From the NCBI RefSeq assembly GCF_029269825.1, contig NZ_JARJHU010000001.1, positions 124,001 through 188,000 on the forward strand: DNA of 64,000 bases. The letters run 5' to 3'. Below are positions 1-7,293 of this stretch, one piece after another (the first letter of the stretch is position 1; every line of letters begins with the position of its first letter). The notes under the pieces are model-generated. The model was given only the letters and a program-made list of their open reading frames with translations, did no database searches and was not told the origin of the DNA. Position numbers and translations under genes: made by a program. The DNA comes from Pedobacter sp. JY14-1 (GTDB taxonomy: Bacteria; Bacteroidota; Bacteroidia; Sphingobacteriales; Sphingobacteriaceae).

Positions 1-2
1 GA

Positions 3-206
3 TATTTCCAGCGGCTGAAAAGCGAAAAGAACATTGACCACTATAACGGCCTTTCGTTTAACATCGGAAAGCTGAACAGCAACATTACCTACAGCTCAGT
101 GCATACGATTAAGCAGGAAGGGCTTCATAATTACCTGGTAAATATCCGCAGCAGCCTGTATGGTATCGGAAATCTGCTGAACGAGTACTATTTCGCCAAT
201 CTATAG
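3..206 (+). CDS. Alpha-E domain protein (DUF403), C-terminal fragment
   Basis: The window opens inside this gene; only the last 67 residues are visible, read in frame 3 to a TAG at 204-206. The fragment is helical, with the sequence YFQRLKSEKN at its start and NEYYFANL at its end. I assign it to the alpha-E (DUF403) family mainly from context: these proteins are commonly encoded between a circularly permuted ATP-grasp protein and a transglutaminase-like protein, and a transglutaminase-like gene begins 20 bases downstream. No catalytic residue can be judged from the fragment. The family's biochemical role is unsettled; a peptide-ligation role has been proposed for the neighbourhood. Confidence 0.6.
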   Translation, partial: YFQRLKSEKNIDHYNGLSFNIGKLNSNITYSSVHTIKQEGLHNYLVNIRSSLYGIGNLLNEYYFANL

Positions 207-226
207 CCAACTAAAAAAAACACCAG

Positions 227-1225
227 ATGCCGGTATTTAAGATCAAACACATTACCAATTACAAATACGATTCACCCGTACGCGACAGTGCGAACCAGAT
301 CATCCTGTTCCCGGTCAAAGATGAATTTCAGCGGGTGATCAAACACGATCTCAACATTTCAGGAAGCCCTGCCGTAGATATCTTTATCGACTATTATGGG
401 AATGAGGTCGGTACCTTTACGCAAAAGGAACCACACAGCCAGTTGAAGATTTACTCGAAGATCTATGTCGAAACGGTGCCCAGGCCACTTCCCCAGGACG
501 ACATCTTCCGGAATGAGCAATGGCATATACTGGAGGATATCCGGTTTGAAGTGCCATATATAGATTACCTGAAGCAGGAGCATCTTGAAGAAGCCGGTGT
601 GCTGAACGGCATTGTCCGGCAATTGCATGATACGAATGACACCCCTTATCAGACCGCATTAAAATTCTGCAGCTATGTCTTTCGGGAGTTTACCTACATT
701 AAGGGAGTGACCACTGTGGATTCTACCGTAGACGAGATCCTGAAGCTGAAGGCGGGAGTATGCCAGGACTTTGCGCACATACTGACCACAATGCTTCGCC
801 TGGTAGGCATCCCGTCCAGATATGTGAGCGGATATATCTGTCCCAACCGCGACGGCATGCGCGGCGAAGGCGCCACCCATGCCTGGGCAGAAGCGTATCT
901 GCCTGAGTATGGCTGGCTCGGGCTCGATCCGACAAATAACTGCATCGCCAACGAAAATCATGTGCGTTTAGCAGTAGGCAGGAATTTTAGTGACTGTTCT
1001 CCTGTAAAGGGTGTTTTTAAGGGCAGTTCCGGACACCTGATGGAGGTAACGGTTTCCGTAGGACATGACGATGAGGACATGGCCGACAATGAGGCGGTAA
1101 TGCAGCCGAAGGAAGTGAACTACAGCAAAGGCATTCATGCAGCGGGACAGGCAGGCACCGGAAGGAACAGCTATCAGAGATATATGGAGGCAATCATGCA
1201 GCAGCAACAACAGCAACAGCAATAG
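227..1225 (+). CDS. Transglutaminase-like cysteine peptidase family protein
   Basis: This 332-residue protein has an N-terminal bacterial-transglutaminase-associated beta domain (about residues 1-110) followed by a transglutaminase-like core. The expected Cys-His-Asp triad is visible: Cys179 in AGVCQDFAH, His218 in GATHAWAEA and Asp234 in GLDPTN. There is no signal peptide, so it is probably cytoplasmic. It follows the alpha-E gene by 20 bases and is likely in its operon. The C-terminus is a run of eight glutamines encoded by mixed CAG/CAA codons, which is not part of the fold. Whether it acts as a protease, amidase or ligase cannot be decided from sequence. Confidence 0.85.
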   Translation: MPVFKIKHITNYKYDSPVRDSANQIILFPVKDEFQRVIKHDLNISGSPAVDIFIDYYGNEVGTFTQKEPHSQLKIYSKIYVETVPRPLPQDDIFRNEQWHILEDIRFEVPYIDYLKQEHLEEAGVLNGIVRQLHDTNDTPYQTALKFCSYVFREFTYIKGVTTVDSTVDEILKLKAGVCQDFAHILTTMLRLVGIPSRYVSGYICPNRDGMRGEGATHAWAEAYLPEYGWLGLDPTNNCIANENHVRLAVGRNFSDCSPVKGVFKGSSGHLMEVTVSVGHDDEDMADNEAVMQPKEVNYSKGIHAAGQAGTGRNSYQRYMEAIMQQQQQQQQ

Positions 1226-1228
1226 CGT

Positions 1229-2458
1229 TTATCCGAACTTAACCCGTATAAACCTGGGGCGGTAAAGCTGAGGATCAGTCTCCAGGTCTTTAAAAAAATC
1301 AAAAGAATTGATATTGTAACTGATTAGGAGCTCGTTCTTTCCGGAAAGACTGGGATGTGCCTTGGCATTGTAGGGAAAATAAGATTTCCTGGTCAGTGCA
1401 GGTGAACAATCCCAGAGTTTGATTTCCGGGCCAAAAGGCCCGTATGGAGAACCGCCAACGCGCATACAGACATGCCGGCCAAGGCCACGTTCCTGGTAAA
1501 TGAGCGCGAATTTACCATTGGGTAACGCAGACAGGCTGAGTTCGTTAGAAACACCCTCGGCCACAGACCGGGCCTGCTGCATATCATTGGTCCAGTTGGT
1601 CCGGCTCAGGAACATCCATTTGGAATAGTCCTCGAAATCCCTGGGCAATACCCTTGCGACCAGTAGTTTTTTTGCCTTTCCCCTTATCCCATAAATATAA
1701 ACATAACCATCAGGCTTCAGGGCACCCGCCTTTTTTGTATTTACATAGATACCTGCGCCAAATGACCCCTGTCCGCTATTGCCCGTATCCGTACTGTCAG
1801 CGCTGCTGCGTTCTTCCGGAAAATAAAAAGGCGTATCTTTCTGCTGGTAGCCGAGCCGGCTAAAACCTTCCTTCCCGGCAGTCCTGAGATCCTTTTGATC
1901 GATTCCGATCAGACAGTTGCCTGTCTCACTGAAACCAAAGGCGCCTGCTCCCGTGGTCCGTATGCGATAACCAAAAATAAACACTTTGTTGTTCAATGCC
2001 TCGTTCACAAAACCATCACCCAGCCAGTAATAATCTCCTGGTTTTGTCTGTGCGGTCGCAGGTACGAAAAGCCCCCCTGCCCCGGCACTGCCGGTATCAG
2101 GATAGTGAAACTTTATCGCCGCGCTGTCCGCTTGCTGCCCTGAAAGTATGGCAACGGAATTGTGCAGCATTTTGGACCCGGGCTGCAACTTTCCATCCGC
2201 ATGCGATCCGATCATGCTGTCACTAAAAATGAAAAGCGTCTCGGAAGACTGGCTGCCATTGCTTTCATTACCGTTCAAAGGGATAGAGAAAATGCCGTCA
2301 CCCCCAAACCATCCGTTGTTTCTCCGGAAAAGTTGTGTCCACTCAGGCGCTTCCGCTACAGTGAACCTGAGAGGGCTTGTTTTGGGCCTGCGCTGAGCCT
2401 GTAATCCGTGAACGCCCAGGGCAAGGCAACAGTACGAAATGAGCAGGACTTTATTCAT
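1229..2458 (-). CDS. Secreted DUF5005/DUF4185-like beta-propeller protein
   Basis: A protein of about 409 residues with a signal peptide (MNKVLLISYC... ending LQAQ). I chose the ATG at 2458 rather than the one 9 bases upstream because the signal sequence starts cleanly there. The mature part contains NNGWFGGDGIFSIPL, ETLFIFSDSMIG and GDYYWLGDGF, which I recognise as typical of the DUF5005/DUF4185 group of secreted five-bladed-propeller proteins related to glycan-acting enzymes. No catalytic assignment is possible. It converges on the transglutaminase gene with only 3 bases between the two stop codons, so no independent terminator fits between them. Confidence 0.6.
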   Translation of the reverse strand: MNKVLLISYCCLALGVHGLQAQRRPKTSPLRFTVAEAPEWTQLFRRNNGWFGGDGIFSIPLNGNESNGSQSSETLFIFSDSMIGSHADGKLQPGSKMLHNSVAILSGQQADSAAIKFHYPDTGSAGAGGLFVPATAQTKPGDYYWLGDGFVNEALNNKVFIFGYRIRTTGAGAFGFSETGNCLIGIDQKDLRTAGKEGFSRLGYQQKDTPFYFPEERSSADSTDTGNSGQGSFGAGIYVNTKKAGALKPDGYVYIYGIRGKAKKLLVARVLPRDFEDYSKWMFLSRTNWTNDMQQARSVAEGVSNELSLSALPNGKFALIYQERGLGRHVCMRVGGSPYGPFGPEIKLWDCSPALTRKSYFPYNAKAHPSLSGKNELLISYNINSFDFFKDLETDPQLYRPRFIRVKFG

Positions 2459-2500
2459 GGGCATCACAGATTTTTGCTGCTAAATTAATTGTAAATCACT

Positions 2501-2508
2501 TACTTTTG
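2501..2508 (+). promoter_or_regulatory. Bacteroidota -7 element upstream of the 44-residue ORF
   Basis: TACTTTTG matches the -7 consensus TAnnTTTG and lies 25 bases before the ATG at 2534. A TTG at 2474-2476 could serve as the -33 element, but its spacing (24) is a little long. Confidence 0.45.
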
Positions 2509-2533
2509 CAGTGATCGATCAAATACTTTTTGC

Positions 2534-2668
2534 ATGGATAAAGTTCCCTCATCAGATAAAAAAAATGCCGTGATGAAGTGGCTGAAGCGGGTAGGCTTCT
2601 GGGGCTTTATGTTTTTCCTGGTCAAAGGCCTGGTTTGGCTGGCCCTGGGTTATTGGGTATTTAAATAA
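2534..2668 (+). CDS. Small single-pass membrane protein, 44 residues
   Basis: An ATG at 2534 opens a 44-codon frame ending in TAA at 2668. The product starts MDKVPSSDKKNAVMKW, is lysine-rich for 20 residues, then has one hydrophobic segment rich in Trp, Phe and Gly (about residues 21-43). A TAnnTTTG element stands 25 bases upstream, which supports expression. Short membrane proteins of this style occur in related genomes by my recollection, but I cannot name a family. It converges on the next gene with 18 bases between stops. Function unknown. Confidence 0.6.
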   Translation: MDKVPSSDKKNAVMKWLKRVGFWGFMFFLVKGLVWLALGYWVFK

Positions 2669-2686
2669 AACGCAAGGTCACGTTAT

Positions 2687-3487
2687 TCAATAACTGAGCG
2701 GAAGGATGTGTTCAAAAAAATCCCCGGTATCAGGAATGCCATAATGAGCTGCCAGATAGCTATAGGCTGCATCATGCAATATTTCCGATTCTACAATCTC
2801 GTTCTGTTGCATCGTCGTCCTCAGAAAATTAAGTTCAGGGGCAATCTTTGACGACGGGTAAAAAGCAACACTTAAAGATGCGATACGCTGCTTTCTTCCA
2901 GTCGCGTCTTTTTCAAAAACGGATACCGGAACCGGCTTTCCGGCAGTTGCTTTTCCCAGAACCCTGCCATCGATCTGTAAAAAACAGGTACCTCCTTTTT
3001 TCAGCCATTTGAGTTGACCGGTTACTGTTCTGTCCTCCTTGATGTACTCAATGACATAGTGGATATCGGTTCTTCTGTTATACAATGCCGCAGAAACTTC
3101 CAGCTGCAGGCTGTCTACAATTAGCAGTGGTTTCCCCGTAGCTACAATTCCGCTCAGGTATCCCATAAGCATTGAGGTGCTGTTTATACCGGCCCCTCTG
3201 CCGGCACGTATCGGTATCTGCCCGGTTTCAGTAAGCACATGATCAAGCATCACCGCCTTTCCCTTGCGGGCACTGACATAATAACTCCCTTTGTGTCCTG
3301 CCAGTTTCAGTGTCCCGGTTGCCAAAGTAAAAGAAATGGAATCGGAAGGCATTATTCTGTCCCCTGCCTGAAGTGGCCGGCCAAGCTGCCTGGAATAAGC
3401 ACTACTGTCATTATTCATGACCGTATATGGGCTGTTATCCTGAAACAGGAAGGCGATAATCAAAAGTACGGCACACCGGATGCTCAT
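2687..3487 (-). CDS. Exported protein of unknown function
   Basis: I place the start at 3487 (MSIRCAVLLIIAFLF), because the 12 upstream residues in the open frame would bury the hydrophobic N-terminal segment; this gives 266 residues. The N-terminal segment could be a signal peptide or anchor. After it comes a beta-rich stretch (LQAGDRIMPSDSISF, then TLKLAGHKGSYYVSARKGK), then mixed sequence ending in a helical region near AAYSYLAAHYG. I do not recognise a named domain. It stands alone between a convergent small ORF and an intergenic region. Confidence 0.55.
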   Translation of the reverse strand: MSIRCAVLLIIAFLFQDNSPYTVMNNDSSAYSRQLGRPLQAGDRIMPSDSISFTLATGTLKLAGHKGSYYVSARKGKAVMLDHVLTETGQIPIRAGRGAGINSTSMLMGYLSGIVATGKPLLIVDSLQLEVSAALYNRRTDIHYVIEYIKEDRTVTGQLKWLKKGGTCFLQIDGRVLGKATAGKPVPVSVFEKDATGRKQRIASLSVAFYPSSKIAPELNFLRTTMQQNEIVESEILHDAAYSYLAAHYGIPDTGDFFEHILPLSY

Positions 3488-3672
3488 GGCAGTTGTGGAT
3501 TTGGCATTGATACAAAAATACATTTTTAATCCCTTTTACAGGGCGGCCCAGGTCTGTACAGCGTAAAATCAATCGGAAACCCCGAAACTTCAATGTATTT
3601 TTTTTGTTGTGGATATTGTAGCTGAAGGACAGCTATTTGTTTGAAAATTCAGATCAACACAATTCGGAAATT

Positions 3673-3930
3673 ATGGAAAATGTAGTTCAGAAGGGCTGGG
3701 AAGAAATAGACAGAAAGTTATATAAAGTATTGATATTTAAAGATTTTCAGGAAGCATTTGCCTTTATGGTACGCGTAGCGTTCCTGGCAGAGAAGAGCAA
3801 CCACCACCCCAGGTGGACAAACGAATGGAACAAAGTAGAGATATGGCTGAGCACTCACGATGCAGGAGATATCGTTACAGAAAAAGACCGCGCATTGTCC
3901 AGGGAAATTGACGGATTGCTTGGTATTTAA
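3673..3930 (+). CDS. 4a-hydroxytetrahydrobiopterin dehydratase (PCD/DCoH)
   Basis: From the ATG at 3673 this encodes 85 residues, a usual size for pterin-4a-carbinolamine dehydratase. The frame stays open upstream to a TTG at 3637, but the ATG fits the family start. The signature is clear: EKSNHHP (His44, His45), Trp52, then His62 and Asp72 in the expected order. The enzyme dehydrates 4a-hydroxytetrahydropterin formed by aromatic amino acid hydroxylases, regenerating the pterin cofactor. No hydroxylase lies nearby in this window. It converges with alaS. Confidence 0.9.
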   Translation: MENVVQKGWEEIDRKLYKVLIFKDFQEAFAFMVRVAFLAEKSNHHPRWTNEWNKVEIWLSTHDAGDIVTEKDRALSREIDGLLGI

Positions 3931-3991
3931 ATTTCCGTTATTTTCAGTCTGACGGAAGCCATAGATCCCGGGAAGAAAAGTGATCAAAGGA

Positions 3992-4014
3992 GAGGCGATC
4001 TAAACGATCGCCTC
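3992..4014 (-). terminator. Hairpin across the alaS stop codon
   Basis: A perfect 9-bp inverted repeat, GAGGCGATC and GATCGCCTC with a 5-base loop, spans the alaS stop codon. On the minus strand it is followed only by a weak, interrupted T-rich stretch, so it may be a poor terminator or an mRNA 3'-end stabiliser. Confidence 0.4.
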
Positions 4015-6708
4015 CGCTATACCCTCTGCCTTGGCAAGGACATTTTTAAGTCCGTCCTTGTTTTTACCGCCAGCTGTCGCATAAAATGGCTGTCCTCCGC
4101 CCCCGCCCTGGATGTCCTTTGCCAGTTCACGAACAATATTGGACGCATTCATTCCTTTGTCCTTCACCAGGTTTTCACTCACCATAACCGTGATGCCCGG
4201 CTTATCGTCGATAAGCGTCGTGAAGACCAGAAAAAGCTCATCGACAAGTTCCTTAACTGCATAGGCCAGGTTCTTGACGGCATCTGCACTGGGAAGGTCA
4301 ACATGGGTAGCAATGACATTAATGCCGTTGACCGTTTTCAGGTGGTGTACGATTTCATGCTTCAGGTTGGCTGCGTGTTCGGTCAGTGCTTTTTCAGCTT
4401 CCTTTTTCAGCCGGTTGTTTTCTTCGATCAGCGCCGATACCGAGCCTGACAGATCCCTGCTGTTTTTAAGCAGGTTCCTCAGTTCGTTCAGCTCCCTGGT
4501 CTGCCCCAGGATAAAGGCTTCCGCCTGGTCTGCGGTAATGGCTTCTATACGGCGCACGCCCGCAGCTACTGCACTTTCTGAAATGATCTTGAAATAGCCG
4601 ATCTGCCCGGTTGCCTGAGCATGCGTGCCTCCGCAAAGTTCCTTGGAATAGTGGTCATCGAAAGTAATGATTCGCACAAGGTCTCCGTATTTTTCACCAA
4701 AAAGCGCAGTCACGCCACTGGAAATAGCCTGATCGTAAGGCACATAACGTTGCTCTTTCAGCGGGATATTCTCCCTCACCTTCTGGTTCACCAGGTGCTC
4801 GATCCTGGCAAGCTCATCATCGGTAACCTTGGCAAAATGCGAAAAGTCAAAACGAAGGTACTCCGGGTTAACCAGCGAACCCTTCTGGTTGACATGTTCG
4901 CCCAATACCTTCTTGAGTGCAGCATGCAGCAAATGGGTAGCGGTATGATTGTCTTCAGTAAGTTTACGCTTATCTTCATCTATCACCGCCCAGAATTTAC
5001 CTTCCACATCACCGGGTAAGGTATCTGTAAAATGTACGATGACCCCATTCTCTTTCTTGGTATCGGTGATCTCCACAAAAAATAAACGGCTGTGGTCTTC
5101 GAGCCTGCCGGTATCTCCGACCTGTCCCCCGCTTTCCGCATAGAACGGAGTCTTACTGAGCACGATCTGGTATTGCTCCTTACCTTTAGCACTGACCTTG
5201 CGGTATTTAATGATCTCGGTTTCCGCCTCTGTATCATCATAGCCGGTAAATTCCACTTCCAGATCCGGATTGACCAGCACCCAGTCGCCGGTATCAATGG
5301 CTGTTGCAGCTCTTGAACGCTCCTTCTGTTTCAGCAAAGCCTTATTGTACTCATCCATATCGACAAACCAGCGTTGTTCACGGGCCATAAGCTCGGTAAG
5401 GTCTATCGGGAAGCCATAGGTATCCTGCAGTTCAAACGCGAATTCACCCGAGATAACCATCTGGTCCTTCAGTATACTGTAAACCCAGGGGTCCTCAAAG
5501 GATTTCTCGGGGTCGATGGCATTTTCAGACATCAGGTGTTCAGCCTGTTTTTTGGTATAATTGTCAAAGCGCTGGATACCGGTGGAAAGCGTTCGCAGAA
5601 ACGAAACCTCTTCCTCCAATACTACCTTCTGTACAAAATCCTGCTGGGCAGCCAGTTCCCCGAACACCCCTTCGAACTGCCCGGCAAGGACAGGTACCAA
5701 CTGGTTGAGGAACGGTTCTTTAAGGTTAAGGAAGGTATAGGCATAGCGCACAGCCCTGCGCAGGATACGGCGTATCACATATCCTGCCTTGTTATTCGAA
5801 GGTAGCTGGCCGTCGGCGATCACAAAGGAGATGGCCCGGATGTGGTCAGCCATAACGCGCATGGCAATGTCGGTTTTTTCGGCTGCCCCATAGGCAATAC
5901 CCGCATGCCGGGCAATGAAACTGATCAGCGGCTGAAATACGTCTGTATCGTAATTGGAGGTTTTACGCTGCAATACCCTCACCAGGCGCTCAAATCCCAT
6001 ACCTGTATCGACATGCTGAGCCGGCAAAAGTTGCAGTGTACCGTCCTTAAGGCGGTTAAACTGCATAAATACGTTATTCCAGATCTCGATAACCTGGGGA
6101 TGATCGGCATTGACCAGCGATTTACCTGAAACAGCCAGCCGTTCTTCCGGCGGACGACAGTCTACATGTATCTCTGAACACGGACCACAGGGGCCGGTAT
6201 CCCCCATTTCCCAGAAGTTGTCTTTCTTATTACCCAGAATGATGCGGTCTTCGTCAACGAACTGCTTCCAGAATTCATAGGCTTCCGTATCCCGTGGCAA
6301 GCCTTCCGCCTCATCTCCTTCAAAAATGGTTACATAAAGCTGGTCTTTAGGTATCTGATATACTTCGGTAAGCAATTCCCAGCTCCACGCGATGGCTTCC
6401 TTCTTGAAATAATCCCCGAAGCTCCAGTTACCCAGCATTTCGAACATAGTATGATGATAGGTATCGATACCCACCTCTTCCAGGTCGTTGTGCTTACCGG
6501 ATACCCGCAGACAGCGCTGGGTATCTGCTACCCTTGGATACCTGATAGGTGCTTCTCCGAGAAAGAGGTCCTTGAACTGGTTCATTCCCGCGTTGGTGAA
6601 CATCAGCGTAGGATCGTTTTTGACAACGATAGGCGCTGAGGGCACGATATGATGTTGCTTAGATTCAAAAAATGCTAAAAATGCCGCTCTGATTTCCTTG
6701 GCTGTCAT
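4000..6708 (-). CDS. alaS: Alanine--tRNA ligase
   Basis: A 902-residue class II synthetase that charges tRNA-Ala. The N-terminus (TAKEIRAAFLAFFESKQHH) and motif 2 region (RVADTQRCLRVSGKHNDLEEV) are characteristic of AlaRS. The editing domain carries its metal-binding residues: HTATHLLH near residue 592 and CGGTHAQ near residue 692. The C-terminal C-Ala domain has the glycine-rich GGGGGQPFYATAGG. Length is slightly above the usual 870-880. It is transcribed divergently from a MerR-type regulator, with each gene having its own TAAGTTTG element in the shared 139-base gap. Confidence 0.98.
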   Translation of the reverse strand: MTAKEIRAAFLAFFESKQHHIVPSAPIVVKNDPTLMFTNAGMNQFKDLFLGEAPIRYPRVADTQRCLRVSGKHNDLEEVGIDTYHHTMFEMLGNWSFGDYFKKEAIAWSWELLTEVYQIPKDQLYVTIFEGDEAEGLPRDTEAYEFWKQFVDEDRIILGNKKDNFWEMGDTGPCGPCSEIHVDCRPPEERLAVSGKSLVNADHPQVIEIWNNVFMQFNRLKDGTLQLLPAQHVDTGMGFERLVRVLQRKTSNYDTDVFQPLISFIARHAGIAYGAAEKTDIAMRVMADHIRAISFVIADGQLPSNNKAGYVIRRILRRAVRYAYTFLNLKEPFLNQLVPVLAGQFEGVFGELAAQQDFVQKVVLEEEVSFLRTLSTGIQRFDNYTKKQAEHLMSENAIDPEKSFEDPWVYSILKDQMVISGEFAFELQDTYGFPIDLTELMAREQRWFVDMDEYNKALLKQKERSRAATAIDTGDWVLVNPDLEVEFTGYDDTEAETEIIKYRKVSAKGKEQYQIVLSKTPFYAESGGQVGDTGRLEDHSRLFFVEITDTKKENGVIVHFTDTLPGDVEGKFWAVIDEDKRKLTEDNHTATHLLHAALKKVLGEHVNQKGSLVNPEYLRFDFSHFAKVTDDELARIEHLVNQKVRENIPLKEQRYVPYDQAISSGVTALFGEKYGDLVRIITFDDHYSKELCGGTHAQATGQIGYFKIISESAVAAGVRRIEAITADQAEAFILGQTRELNELRNLLKNSRDLSGSVSALIEENNRLKKEAEKALTEHAANLKHEIVHHLKTVNGINVIATHVDLPSADAVKNLAYAVKELVDELFLVFTTLIDDKPGITVMVSENLVKDKGMNASNIVRELAKDIQGGGGGQPFYATAGGKNKDGLKNVLAKAEGIAEAIV

Positions 6709-6730
6709 TACTCTTGATTTTGATATTGGG

Positions 6731-6738
6731 CAAACTTA
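6731..6738 (-). promoter_or_regulatory. -7 element of alaS
   Basis: On the minus strand this reads TAAGTTTG, a match to TAnnTTTG, 22 bases before the alaS start. No clear TTG is present at the -33 position. Confidence 0.5.
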
Positions 6739-6770
6739 TAGAAAATTTCAGAATATTTTCGGGATAATGA

Positions 6771-6801
6771 TTGGATACTTGCCGAACTTTCCCTAAGTTT
6801 G
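6771..6801 (+). promoter_or_regulatory. Promoter of the MerR-type regulator
   Basis: TTG at 6771-6773, a 20-base spacer, and TAAGTTTG at 6794-6801 match the Bacteroidota primary sigma consensus. The ATG follows at 6848. Confidence 0.6.
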
Positions 6802-6847
6802 AACACTTTACATAAAAGCCATAAAACCCTAAGAGTCAACCGAAATT

Positions 6848-7183
6848 ATGCCTTATAAAGAACGGGATATCAACAAAATGTACTACACCATGGGTGAAGT
6901 AACAGAGATGTTCGGGGTCAACGCTTCACAGATCAGGTTCTATGAAAAGGAATTTGACGTATTACAGCCAAAGAAAAACAAAAAGGGCAACCGTCTTTTT
7001 ACGCCGTCCGATATTGAAAACCTCAGAATTATCTTTCACCTTGTAGACGAAAAGGGCTTCACCTTAAAGGGGGCAAAAGAACACCTGAAAAATAGCGGTT
7101 CGGAAGTAAAGGAAAATCAGAAGATCATAGATTCCCTGGAGCGGCTCAAAAGTTTCCTGCTGAAGCTCAACGAGGAAATCTGA
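6848..7183 (+). CDS. MerR family transcriptional regulator
   Basis: A 111-residue protein with a MerR-type winged helix at residues 11-80: MYYTMGEVTEMFGV, then QIRFYEKEFDVLQP and NRLFTPSDIENLRII. The C-terminal part is a short predicted coiled coil (KIIDSLERLKSFLLKLNEE) for dimerisation. There is no effector domain and no cysteine cluster, so it is probably not a metal sensor. It is divergent from alaS. The second half of the gap to the next gene (7184-7293) shows nothing recognisable. Target genes cannot be inferred. Confidence 0.85.
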   Translation: MPYKERDINKMYYTMGEVTEMFGVNASQIRFYEKEFDVLQPKKNKKGNRLFTPSDIENLRIIFHLVDEKGFTLKGAKEHLKNSGSEVKENQKIIDSLERLKSFLLKLNEEI

Positions 7184-7293
7184 TCCGTTACCCCTAGAAC
7201 AGGCTAAAATTATCTACCTGGTTCTCTTCGGCTTATGAACTTATCCGGATAATTACCTGGAGTTCTTATTTTTTCCGCAACTCTTATCCTGCT

